Shown in pieces: positions 18,829 to 25,333 of a stretch of 36,559 nt of DNA. Source of the DNA: Egibacteraceae bacterium (lineage in GTDB: Bacteria; Actinomycetota; Nitriliruptoria; Euzebyales; Egibacteraceae); the NCBI GenBank assembly GCA_040905805.1, contig JBBDQS010000114.1, forward strand, positions 61,410 through 97,968, written 5' to 3'. Each line of letters begins with the position of its first letter. The first letter of the stretch is position 1. Under the pieces are notes generated by a model. That model did no database searches. It was not told where the DNA came from and saw only the letters and a program-made list of their open reading frames with translations. The position numbers and the translations under genes are program-made.

Positions 18829-18913
18829 AGAGTGTGTCATGCCGCGGCGCGGTGCACGCGCCGGCTACGGGAGTCACCTGGACCGGGACGGCGACGGCAT
18901 CGGCTGCGAGTGA
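18829..18913 (+). pseudogene. Excalibur-domain fragment
   Basis: The frame ending with TGA at 18911-18913 reads GYGSHLDRDGDGIGCE, the end of an Excalibur calcium-binding domain (D-R-D-G-D-G and final Cys-Glu). The preceding part of the domain (CHAAAR) is in another frame, so a frameshift and an upstream deletion have destroyed the gene, which normally encodes a secreted surface protein or nuclease. The remainder of 18914-19242 holds no intact gene; a short frame with WRIDKLDPLLDEFGG at 18930-19003 may be another scrap. Confidence 0.6.
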
Positions 18914-19124
18914 CCTTCCCGGCCTCGTCGATGGCGCATCGACAAACTCGACCCGCTCCTCGACGAGTTCGGCGGGCGACCCGGGGGGCCCAGCTAGCCG
19001 GCTTCGAGCGTGGCGGCGGCGGCGAGGATCTCATCGGGGGATGCTCGGACGGTACCTCGTCGTGGTCGGATCCAGCGTCCAACAGTGCGACACCGAGCGT
19101 GGCTACGACCCGGTACGGGCCAAG

Positions 19125-19152
19125 GGTTGACCCCAACCGTGACCCCAACCGG
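19125..19152. repeat. TTGACCCC repeats, right end of island
   Basis: GGTTGACCCCAACC followed by GTGACCCCAACCGG. The CCAACC ends are the reverse complement of the GGTTG starts of the left array at 16949. AAACCCTGG at 19193-19201 mirrors CCAGGGTTT at 16973-16981. Candidate arm-type sites of the lost integrase. Confidence 0.5.
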
Positions 19153-19242
19153 CTACGGCATCGGCCGCCACCGTGGGCGTGTGCGCCTGTGAAAACCCTG
19201 GTGGCGTCGACGGGTTCGGTACCGGGTCGGCAGCCGCGATCG

Positions 19243-19259
19243 AAGTTCCGCTTCTTCTG
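19243..19259. repeat. 17-bp direct repeat, right copy (att-like)
   Basis: Exact copy of the sequence at 16867-16883. Here it is followed by GCGCGG rather than AGCCGG, and 13 bp later by the stop codon of the EVE gene remnant. Confidence 0.65.
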
Positions 19260-19272
19260 GCGCGGCTGCGGG

Positions 19273-19359
19273 TCAGCTCGCGGCCTGCGCCAGGGCAAAG
19301 CGGACGACCGCGAAGTCCGACTCGGGCCACGCGCGGATGTTGCCTTGGAAGGCGAGCTT
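19273..19359 (-). pseudogene. C-terminal fragment of split EVE gene
   Basis: On the minus strand this segment encodes KLAFQGNIRAWPESDF and twelve further residues before TGA. That is the usual EVE-domain ending, and it is exactly what is missing from the truncated EVE gene at 27362-27721. Joining TAC at 27368-27370 to AAG at 19357-19359 gives an uninterrupted frame (EHY-KLAFQG) of about 146 residues. The fragment has no start and is separated from the rest by the 8.0-kb element. Confidence 0.9.
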
Positions 19360-19370
19360 CTAACCCTTGC
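19348..19370. other. Left attachment junction of serine element
   Basis: Crossover core TT at 19358-19359. To the left is EVE coding sequence; to the right the element arm CTAACCCTTGC (19360-19370), which is 9/11 complementary-inverted to the right-end arm. Confidence 0.75.
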
Positions 19371-19431
19371 CTTGAGGGGTAAGTAGCGGCATGATGACGG
19401 CACGCCCCACCGAGCGAGGGAGTGCCACCCA

Positions 19432-20874
19432 ATGATCGCCACCGACGCCACCGTGAGAGTGGCCCTGTACGCCCGCATCTCCAAGGATGACCGCCACACC
19501 GAGAAGGGCGTCACCCGCCAGCTCGAGGACGGGCGCAAGCTCGCCGCTGACCGCGGCTGGATCGTGGCCGGCGAGTACGTCGACAACGACCGCTCCGCGT
19601 TCAACGGCAAAGAGCGCGCCGAGTGGCGCCGTCTCCTGGCCGACGCCCCCGGGCTCGACCGCGTGGTCGCCTGGCAGCTCGATCGACTGTGGCGCAACAG
19701 CGCCGAGCGCGTCGCCGATGCCGAGACTCTCGCCCGGGCCCGCGTCGGGCTGACCCTGACGCAGGGCGGAGACTACGATCTCGCCACCGCGGCCGACGGG
19801 CTCACCACGGGCGTGCTCGGCGAGCTGGCTGCGTTCGAGTCGAGGTTGAAGGGCGAGCGGGTCTCCCGTGCTGCCCGCCAACGGGCCGAGGAAGGCAAGG
19901 CGAACACGGTAGTGCTGTACGGGTGGCGCCGCGAGCGCGAGTACGACCAGGCCGGCCGCGTGGCCGCGTGGTGGGACGTCGAGGAGCCGACCGAGGCCGA
20001 CATCGTGCGCGACGTGGTGCGCCGCATCCTCGACGGCGAGCCGATCACCCGGATAGCCGAGGACCTGAACGCGCGCGGCGTGGTGCCCCCGTCGCGGCGC
20101 CCCGACAAGGCATGGTCGCGCTCGGGGGTGCGCGCGCTCGCGCTGCGCCCCGCGAACGCCGGGGTGCGCACCTACAAGGGCGAGACGTTCCCGGCCGCGT
20201 GGCCGGCGCTGGTGACCGCTGAGCAGCATGAGCGCGTGTGCGCGCTCCTGGCCCGCCGCAGTAGCGGCAAGGGCCAGCGGCCGGCCTCGCGCAAGTATCT
20301 GCTCTCGGGCGGGATCGGCGAGTGCGGCGTGTGCAACGGGCCGCTGCGCGGCCGGCGCAAGCGCAACCCCCGCGGCCAGGAGTTCGAGCTGTACGTCTGC
20401 CGGGATCGTGGCTGCGTCGGCCGCAACCGTGAGGCCGTAGACGAGTGGGTCGCCGCCGTGGTCACCGAGCGCCTGGCCCGCCCCGACGCCGCCGAAGTGT
20501 TCGCCCCCGACGACGAGGCCGCCCGCGCGGCACTCGACCGTGCCGAGGGCGTGCGCGCTCGCCTCGACAACGCCGCCGACGCCTACGCCGAGGGCACCAT
20601 CGACCGGGACCAACTCGCGCGGATCAGCGGCAAGCTGCGCCCCGTGCTCGACCAGCTCGAAGGCGAGGCGAGGCGCCTGTCGGCCGGCGCGAACCTCGGC
20701 GTGCTCGGGCCCCTGCTCGCCGACCACGCCGGCGCAGTGTGGGCCGGGCTTGACGTGGCACGGCAACGCCGCGTGCTGGAGGTCCTGGGGCTGCGCGTGA
20801 CCGTCATGCCGCAGCGGGACACCGCTGGCCCTAGGTTCGACCGCGACCTTGTGCGGATCTCCTGGCGGGCCTAG
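19432..20874 (+). CDS. Large serine integrase
   Basis: Large serine recombinase of 480 residues that integrates and excises the element. The N-terminal resolvase domain has YARISKDD with nucleophile Ser17, the QLDRLWRN stretch and GELAAFESRLKGERVSRA. The recombinase domain (about 160-290) follows, with ITRIAEDLNARGVVPPSR. The zinc ribbon is seen as GECGVCNGPL and YVCRDRGCVGR at about 300-330, then a coiled-coil segment with Ala/Arg/Glu repeats. It lies 73 bp inside the left junction, the usual place. Its stop codon shares CTAG with the stop of the convergent gene. The dyad at the junctions with a 2-bp core is what this class of enzyme uses. Confidence 0.95.
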   Translation: MIATDATVRVALYARISKDDRHTEKGVTRQLEDGRKLAADRGWIVAGEYVDNDRSAFNGKERAEWRRLLADAPGLDRVVAWQLDRLWRNSAERVADAETLARARVGLTLTQGGDYDLATAADGLTTGVLGELAAFESRLKGERVSRAARQRAEEGKANTVVLYGWRREREYDQAGRVAAWWDVEEPTEADIVRDVVRRILDGEPITRIAEDLNARGVVPPSRRPDKAWSRSGVRALALRPANAGVRTYKGETFPAAWPALVTAEQHERVCALLARRSSGKGQRPASRKYLLSGGIGECGVCNGPLRGRRKRNPRGQEFELYVCRDRGCVGRNREAVDEWVAAVVTERLARPDAAEVFAPDDEAARAALDRAEGVRARLDNAADAYAEGTIDRDQLARISGKLRPVLDQLEGEARRLSAGANLGVLGPLLADHAGAVWAGLDVARQRRVLEVLGLRVTVMPQRDTAGPRFDRDLVRISWRA

Positions 20875-21173
20875 ACGTCGAGGCCGACCACGACCTCCCG
20901 GCGCTTGGCCGCCGCCTTGCCCGCCGCCTTGACGAGCCGCTCCGCATTCACGGCCCGCTTGAGCTTCCGGCAGCGGGGACAGCGCAGATGTACGAGGGGG
21001 GTCACTGGACCGTCCTGCCACCGCAGCACCACGTTGCGGACGTGGGGCCCGTCTACCCGCAGACCCTGCGCGGTGCCGAGGCGCTTGCCACACGCGCAGC
21101 GGATCGGCACCGCTGGCATGCGACCGTGACGACGGTCAACCGTGGGGCGAGAACGACGTTCGCGTAACTCCAT
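20871..21173 (-). CDS. Small zinc-ribbon protein
   Basis: Protein of 100 residues (82 if translated from ATG 21119). Two metal-binding knuckles are visible: CACGK near the start and LRCPRCRKLKR near the middle, followed by a basic alanine/lysine tail; a nucleic-acid-binding or regulatory role is plausible. ATG 21173 is favoured because a minus-strand -10 box TAGCAT (21181-21186) ends 7 nt before it, giving a leaderless mRNA, while ATG 21119 has no Shine-Dalgarno. However, codons 1-18 use more T/A third positions than the rest. It is divergent from the replication operon and could be its repressor or an excision factor; neither is shown. Confidence 0.65.
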   Translation of the reverse strand: MELRERRSRPTVDRRHGRMPAVPIRCACGKRLGTAQGLRVDGPHVRNVVLRWQDGPVTPLVHLRCPRCRKLKRAVNAERLVKAAGKAAAKRREVVVGLDV

Positions 21174-21177
21174 AAGC

Positions 21178-21190
21178 GATATGCTACACT
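21178..21190. promoter_or_regulatory. Overlapping divergent promoters
   Basis: An AT-rich island in GC-rich DNA. On the plus strand TATGCT (21180-21185) or TACACT (21185-21190) can serve as -10 for the replication operon; on the minus strand TAGCAT (21181-21186) serves the zinc protein. The two promoters overlap, so only one can be occupied at a time. Confidence 0.5.
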
Positions 21191-21305
21191 GCGGGGCACA
21201 ACAGAACCGGGACCGGGCACGCGCCCAACCCCCGGCGGGCACGAGGCAGCCCGACGAAGCCTCGCACCGATCCGCCGCACGCGGACGGCTGCGAGGTGAT
21301 GGCCG

Positions 21306-21617
21306 ATGGCCGCCAGCAGACCCCTACCCCCGCCCGATCGTGCCCTGCGTGCACGCATGGCTGCGCACGCATCGTGGGCGAAGACCTCCGACCCGGCGGC
21401 GCGCACCGCGCCGGCGCGTGAGGCGATGCGCACCCGGTTCCTCGACGAGGTCGACCCAGACCGGGTGCTGCCCGAGGCCGAGCGTGTCCGTCGCGCCGGA
21501 CACGCCCGCCAGGCCTACATGGCTGGGCTGGCACTGAAGGCAGCGAAGGCTCGTCGCCTGCGTTCCGAGGCTGACCAGCTCGACACCGAGGCCGCCGAGG
21601 CCGAGGGTGCGGCATGA
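21306..21617 (+). CDS. Hypothetical element protein
   Basis: Protein of 103 residues with no named domain. It contains MAAHASWAKTSDPAARTAPA, a pattern I associate with small conserved proteins next to replication genes in actinobacterial integrative elements and phages, and a helical basic middle (VRRAGHARQAYMAGLALKAA). First gene of the element's replication operon. The start at ATG 21306 follows GAGGTGATGG. Its stop overlaps the next start in ATGA. Confidence 0.7.
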   Translation: MAASRPLPPPDRALRARMAAHASWAKTSDPAARTAPAREAMRTRFLDEVDPDRVLPEAERVRRAGHARQAYMAGLALKAAKARRLRSEADQLDTEAAEAEGAA

Positions 21618-21766
21618 CGGCCGCCGACCGCGCCACGCTGCGCGACCTCGCCCGCCAGGTCGCCGCCGACGCCCCGCCGCTGAGCGCGCAACAGGTACGC
21701 GCGATTCGGCGAGTGATCCGCACCGCGCCGCAGGAGTCGCGCCAGCCGGCGCGTGACGCCGCATGA
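21614..21766 (+). CDS. 50-residue element protein
   Basis: Short gene of 50 codons: MTAADRATLRDLARQVAADA, then PLSAQQVRAIRRVIRTAP and a short tail. It is helical and basic at the end. It starts in the ATGA overlap with the previous gene and ends in an ATGA overlap with the next, and codon use matches the neighbours, so it is very likely translated. Function unknown. Confidence 0.65.
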   Translation: MTAADRATLRDLARQVAADAPPLSAQQVRAIRRVIRTAPQESRQPARDAA

Positions 21767-22203
21767 GCCCCCCGAACGAGAAACGCCGCCCCGGTGAGGG
21801 GGGCGGCGCCGAGATCTCGACCGGGCGACGGACGAACAACCTCACCCCGGAGTGTACTCCGCGGCTGTCCCCGGGCCCGCCATGCCGCCCCGGCTGCGCG
21901 CTCGTCTGCTCGGTCGCGAGCTGGTCGCACGTCCTCGATGATCGCAACCCGGCGCCTCCGCACTGGCGGCTTTGCTGGGCGATTGTCGGCCTGCCGGTCC
22001 CGCTGCGCCCCGGCGAGTGGCCCGACCTGCTCGACGCGTTCGAGGCCGCGTACGGGACTGGCGAGCTGGTGGTCGGCCTGCGCATGACCGCGGCGACACC
22101 GCCCCTGAGCGCTGGCTGCGGTGCCCCGTGGCTGGCCGCCGACCGCGCGCGCGCGGGGGCCTTGCTCGCCGCCGCCGAGCGACGTCTGGCGGTGGCGGCA
22201 TGA
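21763..22203 (+). CDS. Hypothetical element protein
   Basis: Protein of 146 residues, unrecognised. After a charged start it has a cysteine-containing segment (PCRPGCALVCSVASWSHVL) and then WRLCWAIVGLPVPLRPGEWP, a helical region and an alanine-rich end. The cysteines could bind a metal but are not spaced as a standard ribbon. Coupled by ATGA overlaps to the genes on both sides. The N-terminal 45 residues may be a linker; an internal start is possible. Confidence 0.55.
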   Translation: MSPPNEKRRPGEGGGAEISTGRRTNNLTPECTPRLSPGPPCRPGCALVCSVASWSHVLDDRNPAPPHWRLCWAIVGLPVPLRPGEWPDLLDAFEAAYGTGELVVGLRMTAATPPLSAGCGAPWLAADRARAGALLAAAERRLAVAA

Positions 22204-23711
22204 CGGACTGGGTCCGTGAGGTTGCCCTCGCCGATTTCGTGGCCGCGCACGGCCGCCAGCCCACGGGCGCCGAGTTGCGAGAGCTCGTGCCACCACCCGC
22301 GGTCGACACGTCCGGGCTCGTGGTCCCGCCCGCCGAGAATCCCGGCGCCGGCCCGCCTGGCCTCGTGGCCCCCAGCGACGCGCCGCACCCGGCCGACGGC
22401 CCGCCCCGGCCGAACCGCCACGGCCAGCCAAGGGCGACGGCCGTCCAGAACGGGCAGGTGCGCGGACCGGCGCCGCCGCTGCTCACCCGCAGGCTGGCCG
22501 ACGTGCCCGCCGAAGAGGTCGCGTGGCTGTGGGACGGGCGCATCCCCTACGGCAAGTTGACCGTACTGGCCGGTGACCCCGGCGTGGGCAAGTCCTACCT
22601 GACCATGGCCTTGGCCACCGCGGTCACTCTCGGCGTGGCACTACCCGAGGACTCCCGCGCCCCCGACGGGCCCGGCGACGTGCTCATGGCCTCCTACGAG
22701 GACGACCCCGGCGACACGCTGCGCCCTCGCGCGAACCGTCTCGGCGCCGCCTCTGACCGCTTGGTCATCATCGACGGGGCGGCCGGCGAGGACGGCAAGC
22801 CGCGCCCGTTCTGCGCCGACGACGTGGAATCCCTGGCCGTCACCCTCGACGAGCTCGAACGTCCCCGCCTGCTCGTCATCGACCCCGTGGCGGCATGGGT
22901 CGGCGGCGGGCTGGACACCTACAGAGACAACGAGGTGAGGGCCGCACTTGAGGGCCTGCGTCGCCTCGCCGCCGAGCGCCGCGTCGCGGTGCTGTGTGTC
23001 ATGCACCTACGCAAGTCCGCTGCCAGCAGCGCCCTGGCCCGCCTGTCCGGCTCGGGCGCCTACGGCCAGCTCGTGCGCTCGGCGTTGCTGGCCGGGCGCG
23101 ACCCCGACGACGAGACCCGCTGCGCCCTCGCGCACGTCAAACACAACCTGGCCGCCAAGCAGCCCACCATCGGCTACCGCATCGACGACCTCGGGCTGAC
23201 GTGGACTGGGATTGTGGAGGACCTCGATGGTGAGCGCCTCGCCGGCCACGACCAGGACGACGAGCGGTCCCGCCTCGACGAGGCCAAGGCGTTCCTCCTT
23301 GAGGAGCTGCCGTTGCCCAGCGACGAGGTCATCTCGCGGGCCGGGAAGGTGGGGATCGCCGAGAAGACCCTACGGCGCGCGAAGAAGGCACTGAGGGTCG
23401 CTTCGGTCAAGAGCGCCGAGGCGTGGCGATGGGTCCTGCCTGAAGATGGCCAGCCCGAACCAAGGCGGCCAACCCCCAACCAGCAACCCGCCGTGACCAG
23501 CGAAGATGGCCAAGGCGCCCATACATACATCTATGGGCAGGTTGGCCACCTTGACCAGGCGGGTGCTAGCGAAGGTGCCCCGGAAGGTGGGTCGCGTGAT
23601 GCGTCCGCATGGTCGACCGCGGACACCGCCGCGCCGTGCGTCGCATGCGGGCACCCCGCCCTCCTGCGCGACCTCGCCGGTGACCCCCGACACAAGGACT
23701 GCCCGCTATGA
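22200..23711 (+). CDS. RepA-like AAA ATPase (replication)
   Basis: 503-residue ATPase of the RepA/AAA_25 type found in plasmids and phages, where it acts as a replicative helicase or loader. Walker A GDPGVGKSY is at 125-133 and Walker B RLLVIDPVAAW at about 224-234. Downstream come VAVLCVMHLRKSAASSA (sensor-like) and SGSGAYGQLVRSALLAG, both typical of this family. Residues 1-105 are a proline-rich leader with a helical start, and the tail (about 395-503) has a winged-helix-like part (PSDEVISRAGKVGIAEKTL), then a low-complexity linker and a final CVACGHPAL knuckle. The ATGA-coupled start at 22200 leaves no doubt of operon membership. It suggests that the excised element replicates. Confidence 0.85.
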   Translation: MTDWVREVALADFVAAHGRQPTGAELRELVPPPAVDTSGLVVPPAENPGAGPPGLVAPSDAPHPADGPPRPNRHGQPRATAVQNGQVRGPAPPLLTRRLADVPAEEVAWLWDGRIPYGKLTVLAGDPGVGKSYLTMALATAVTLGVALPEDSRAPDGPGDVLMASYEDDPGDTLRPRANRLGAASDRLVIIDGAAGEDGKPRPFCADDVESLAVTLDELERPRLLVIDPVAAWVGGGLDTYRDNEVRAALEGLRRLAAERRVAVLCVMHLRKSAASSALARLSGSGAYGQLVRSALLAGRDPDDETRCALAHVKHNLAAKQPTIGYRIDDLGLTWTGIVEDLDGERLAGHDQDDERSRLDEAKAFLLEELPLPSDEVISRAGKVGIAEKTLRRAKKALRVASVKSAEAWRWVLPEDGQPEPRRPTPNQQPAVTSEDGQGAHTYIYGQVGHLDQAGASEGAPEGGSRDASAWSTADTAAPCVACGHPALLRDLAGDPRHKDCPL

Positions 23712-24043
23712 CCGGCGGGACGGCCGTCACGCTGCGATGCGCCGGTGGCCTGCACGGCGCCTGCCCGTCGTGCGCCTGCCGGTGCCACGACGCCCAGCTC
23801 GACCTGCTCACCACCCTGACCGACCCCGACTACGGAGGACCGCTGATGACCGCACACCCGCGAAGCCGGGGGGCCAAACCCCGGGGGGAGGTCGCCGAAG
23901 CCCGGGCCCGCGTCGACACCCTCCGCCGCCTGGTGGCCACCCGCCAGGCTGGAGCCGCCGCGCTGCACGTTGCCGAGTACCGCCTACAAGCTGCGCTCGA
24001 CCGCCTCGCCGAGGACGACGACGACGGCCCGGCCGCGGCATGA
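23708..24043 (+). CDS. Cys-rich hypothetical element protein
   Basis: Protein of 111 residues, last gene of the replication operon, starting in an ATGA overlap. The N-terminus has a dense cysteine group (LRCAGG, then GACPSCACRCHDAQ) that could bind zinc. The second half is a basic linker followed by a long amphipathic helix (EARARVDTLRRLVATRQAG) and an acidic end. A start at the internal ATG 23846, giving the helical half alone, is also possible. No family recognised. Confidence 0.55.
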   Translation: MTGGTAVTLRCAGGLHGACPSCACRCHDAQLDLLTTLTDPDYGGPLMTAHPRSRGAKPRGEVAEARARVDTLRRLVATRQAGAAALHVAEYRLQAALDRLAEDDDDGPAAA

Positions 24044-24285
24044 AGGGGCGAGGCATGGGGCGAGGGGAGGGGGGCGGTGTGGTGGCGTACGAACAGGACG
24101 GCCCTCCGCAACCCAGCAGACCTCGAAAACTCAGACGTACAAGATGGAAGCTGTTTTTGCCGGGGGCGCAGCTTTCCCCGGGGGGCGCGAACACGGGGGG
24201 CGGGTGCTCAGGGGGTGGAGGATTGGGGAATCTCCCCATTGCCCTCCATCTCGTCGCGCACGCCGCCCACCGTCCCGCGGCGAGG

Positions 24286-24313
24286 AAGGTTGGTGCAGAT
24301 CTGCCCCAACCTT
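24286..24313. repeat. 28-bp near-perfect palindrome
   Basis: Arms AAGGTTGGTGCAGA and TCTGCCCCAACCTT match at 13 of 14 positions, with centre AGATCT. No T-run follows, so it is not a standard terminator. Candidate binding site for a dimeric replication, packaging or regulatory protein. Confidence 0.8.
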
Positions 24314-24423
24314 GGCCAAGCGATCACGGCGACCGCGACCGACCGCAGCTCCAGGCCGGGAGAGGGCGGGGCCCCGGGGGGGACACCCCTCGGCGGGTCG
24401 AGGGGGGCGCCTGCCGCAACCCC

Positions 24424-24451
24424 TTGCCACGTTCCTGACGTCGTCTAGGAC
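24424..24451 (+). promoter_or_regulatory. Packaging-operon promoter
   Basis: TTGCCA (24424-24429) and TAGGAC (24446-24451) with 16-bp spacing precede the small terminase gene, whose ATG 24487 has AGGAGG 7 nt upstream. Confidence 0.4.
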
Positions 24452-24486
24452 ACTGAGGACTTGTTGATTCCCGCAGGAGGTGGCTC

Positions 24487-24912
24487 ATGGCCGGTCGAGG
24501 ACGCCCACCGGAGGAGGAGCGCCGCAACCCGTCGGACGTGCCGATCCGCGGCGAGTGGAAGGCCGCCCCCGGCGTGGGGTGGCAGCACGGCGAGGTCCCC
24601 CCGCCCCCGGCCGGGCTGCTCAAGGCGTCGCGGCAGGCGTGGCAGGCGTGGATGGGCGGATGGTTCGCCGCCTTCTGGACGCCCGATGACCTGCCCGCCC
24701 TGCGCCATCTCGTGCGCCTGTACGACCAGGTGGAGCGCGGCGAGTTCCACCGGGCCGGCGAGCTGCGGCTGCTGATGGACACCTACGGCGCGACCCCCAA
24801 GGGCCGCCAGGACCGGCGTTGGAAGCCGCCGGCAGAGGAGCGCCCGCCGGGCACTCCGTCCGCGCCCCGCTACGGCCATCTACGCCCCGTCGAGCAAGGA
24901 GAGACACCATGA
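24487..24912 (+). CDS. Phage terminase small subunit
   Basis: 141-residue protein resembling P27-type small terminase subunits, which recognise the packaging site on DNA and recruit the large terminase. The centre reads PPPPAGLLKASRQAWQAW, then WFAAFWTPDDLPALRHLV and RLYDQVERGEFHRAGELRLL, ending with DTYGATPKGRQDRRW, the usual order in this family. AGGAGG gives a strong start at ATG 24487. There is no large terminase gene anywhere in the element, so this subunit would have to redirect another phage's motor or act alone as a regulator. Confidence 0.8.
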   Translation: MAGRGRPPEEERRNPSDVPIRGEWKAAPGVGWQHGEVPPPPAGLLKASRQAWQAWMGGWFAAFWTPDDLPALRHLVRLYDQVERGEFHRAGELRLLMDTYGATPKGRQDRRWKPPAEERPPGTPSAPRYGHLRPVEQGETP

Positions 24913-25151
24913 CCGACCCACAGACCCAGACCATCATCGCCCGCTCGGAGGAGCTGCTGCGCCGCGCCGAGGAGCTGTCCACCCGCGTCGCCGCCGGCGA
25001 GTTCGCCGAGGACACCGCCTGCGCCCGCCTCGACGAGATCGCCGGGGAGCAGGCGTACCTACGCGCCCAGCTGCTGGCGGGCCTCGACGATGTGGCGGCC
25101 GAGCAACGGGAGGCGTGGGAGCGGTTCTACGGCCGCGACGCGGCCGTCTGA
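24909..25151 (+). CDS. Small coiled-coil element protein
   Basis: 80-residue, almost entirely helical acidic protein: RSEELLRRAEELSTRVAAGE and a second helix EQAYLRAQLLAGLDDVAAEQ. Likely a coiled coil. It starts in an ATGA overlap with the small terminase gene and ends 182 bp before the capsid gene, in the slot where a prohead protease would usually be found. It could be a scaffold or size-determination protein, but nothing in the sequence proves it. The gap 25152-25333 holds no gene. Confidence 0.65.
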   Translation: MTDPQTQTIIARSEELLRRAEELSTRVAAGEFAEDTACARLDEIAGEQAYLRAQLLAGLDDVAAEQREAWERFYGRDAAV

Positions 25152-25333
25152 TACGATGGCCCTGCCACCGTGGCGACTGCGGCCCCCCGTCAAACGGCTG
25201 TCGCACCGCCGCTGGCTAGTGCCCCTCCGGGCCGCCCAAGGGCCCCCCGGGTGAGGACGGCGAACCGTTGACCGTCAAGCGACGACGTGCGCGCTCAGCG
25301 CCTCGTCGCTCACCCGCATGAGGAGGCACCACC

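Larger units (their letters stand above)
16867..19259. mobile_element. Decayed 2.4-kb integrated island
   Basis: DNA between the two 17-bp repeats has lower coding density than its surroundings and contains broken frames, three small uncharacterised genes, an Excalibur-domain scrap, and TTGACCCC repeats near both ends. No recombinase gene remains. It looks like a deleted or non-autonomous integrated element that used the 3' end of the membrane-protein gene. Its right repeat ends 13 bp from the remnant 3' end of the EVE gene. Confidence 0.6.
24044..24486. other. Palindrome-rich noncoding block before terS
   Basis: About 440 bases with no convincing gene, although an alternative frame follows ATG 24040. 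It contains an AT-richer patch (24125-24160), GGGG/CCCC-rich stem-loops such as TGGGGA-ATC-TCCCCA (24224-24238), the 28-bp palindrome at 24286-24313, and an adjoining 10-bp palindrome CTTGGCCAAG (24311-24320). Its place between replication and packaging genes fits a replication origin or a pac/cos packaging site; the sequence alone does not decide. Confidence 0.55.

Noticed and set aside
19314-19320. Longer direct repeat GCCTTGG shared by both element ends (19342 and 27314) as att core
   Set aside because: Crossover there would not restore the EVE reading frame, whereas the TT core at 19358/27366 does and gives a symmetric attP.
24040-24438. 132-codon frame starting in an ATGA overlap after the Cys-rich gene
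   Set aside because: Gly/Arg/Pro-dominated translation and loss of the codon pattern; the region is dominated by palindromes, so it is treated as noncoding.
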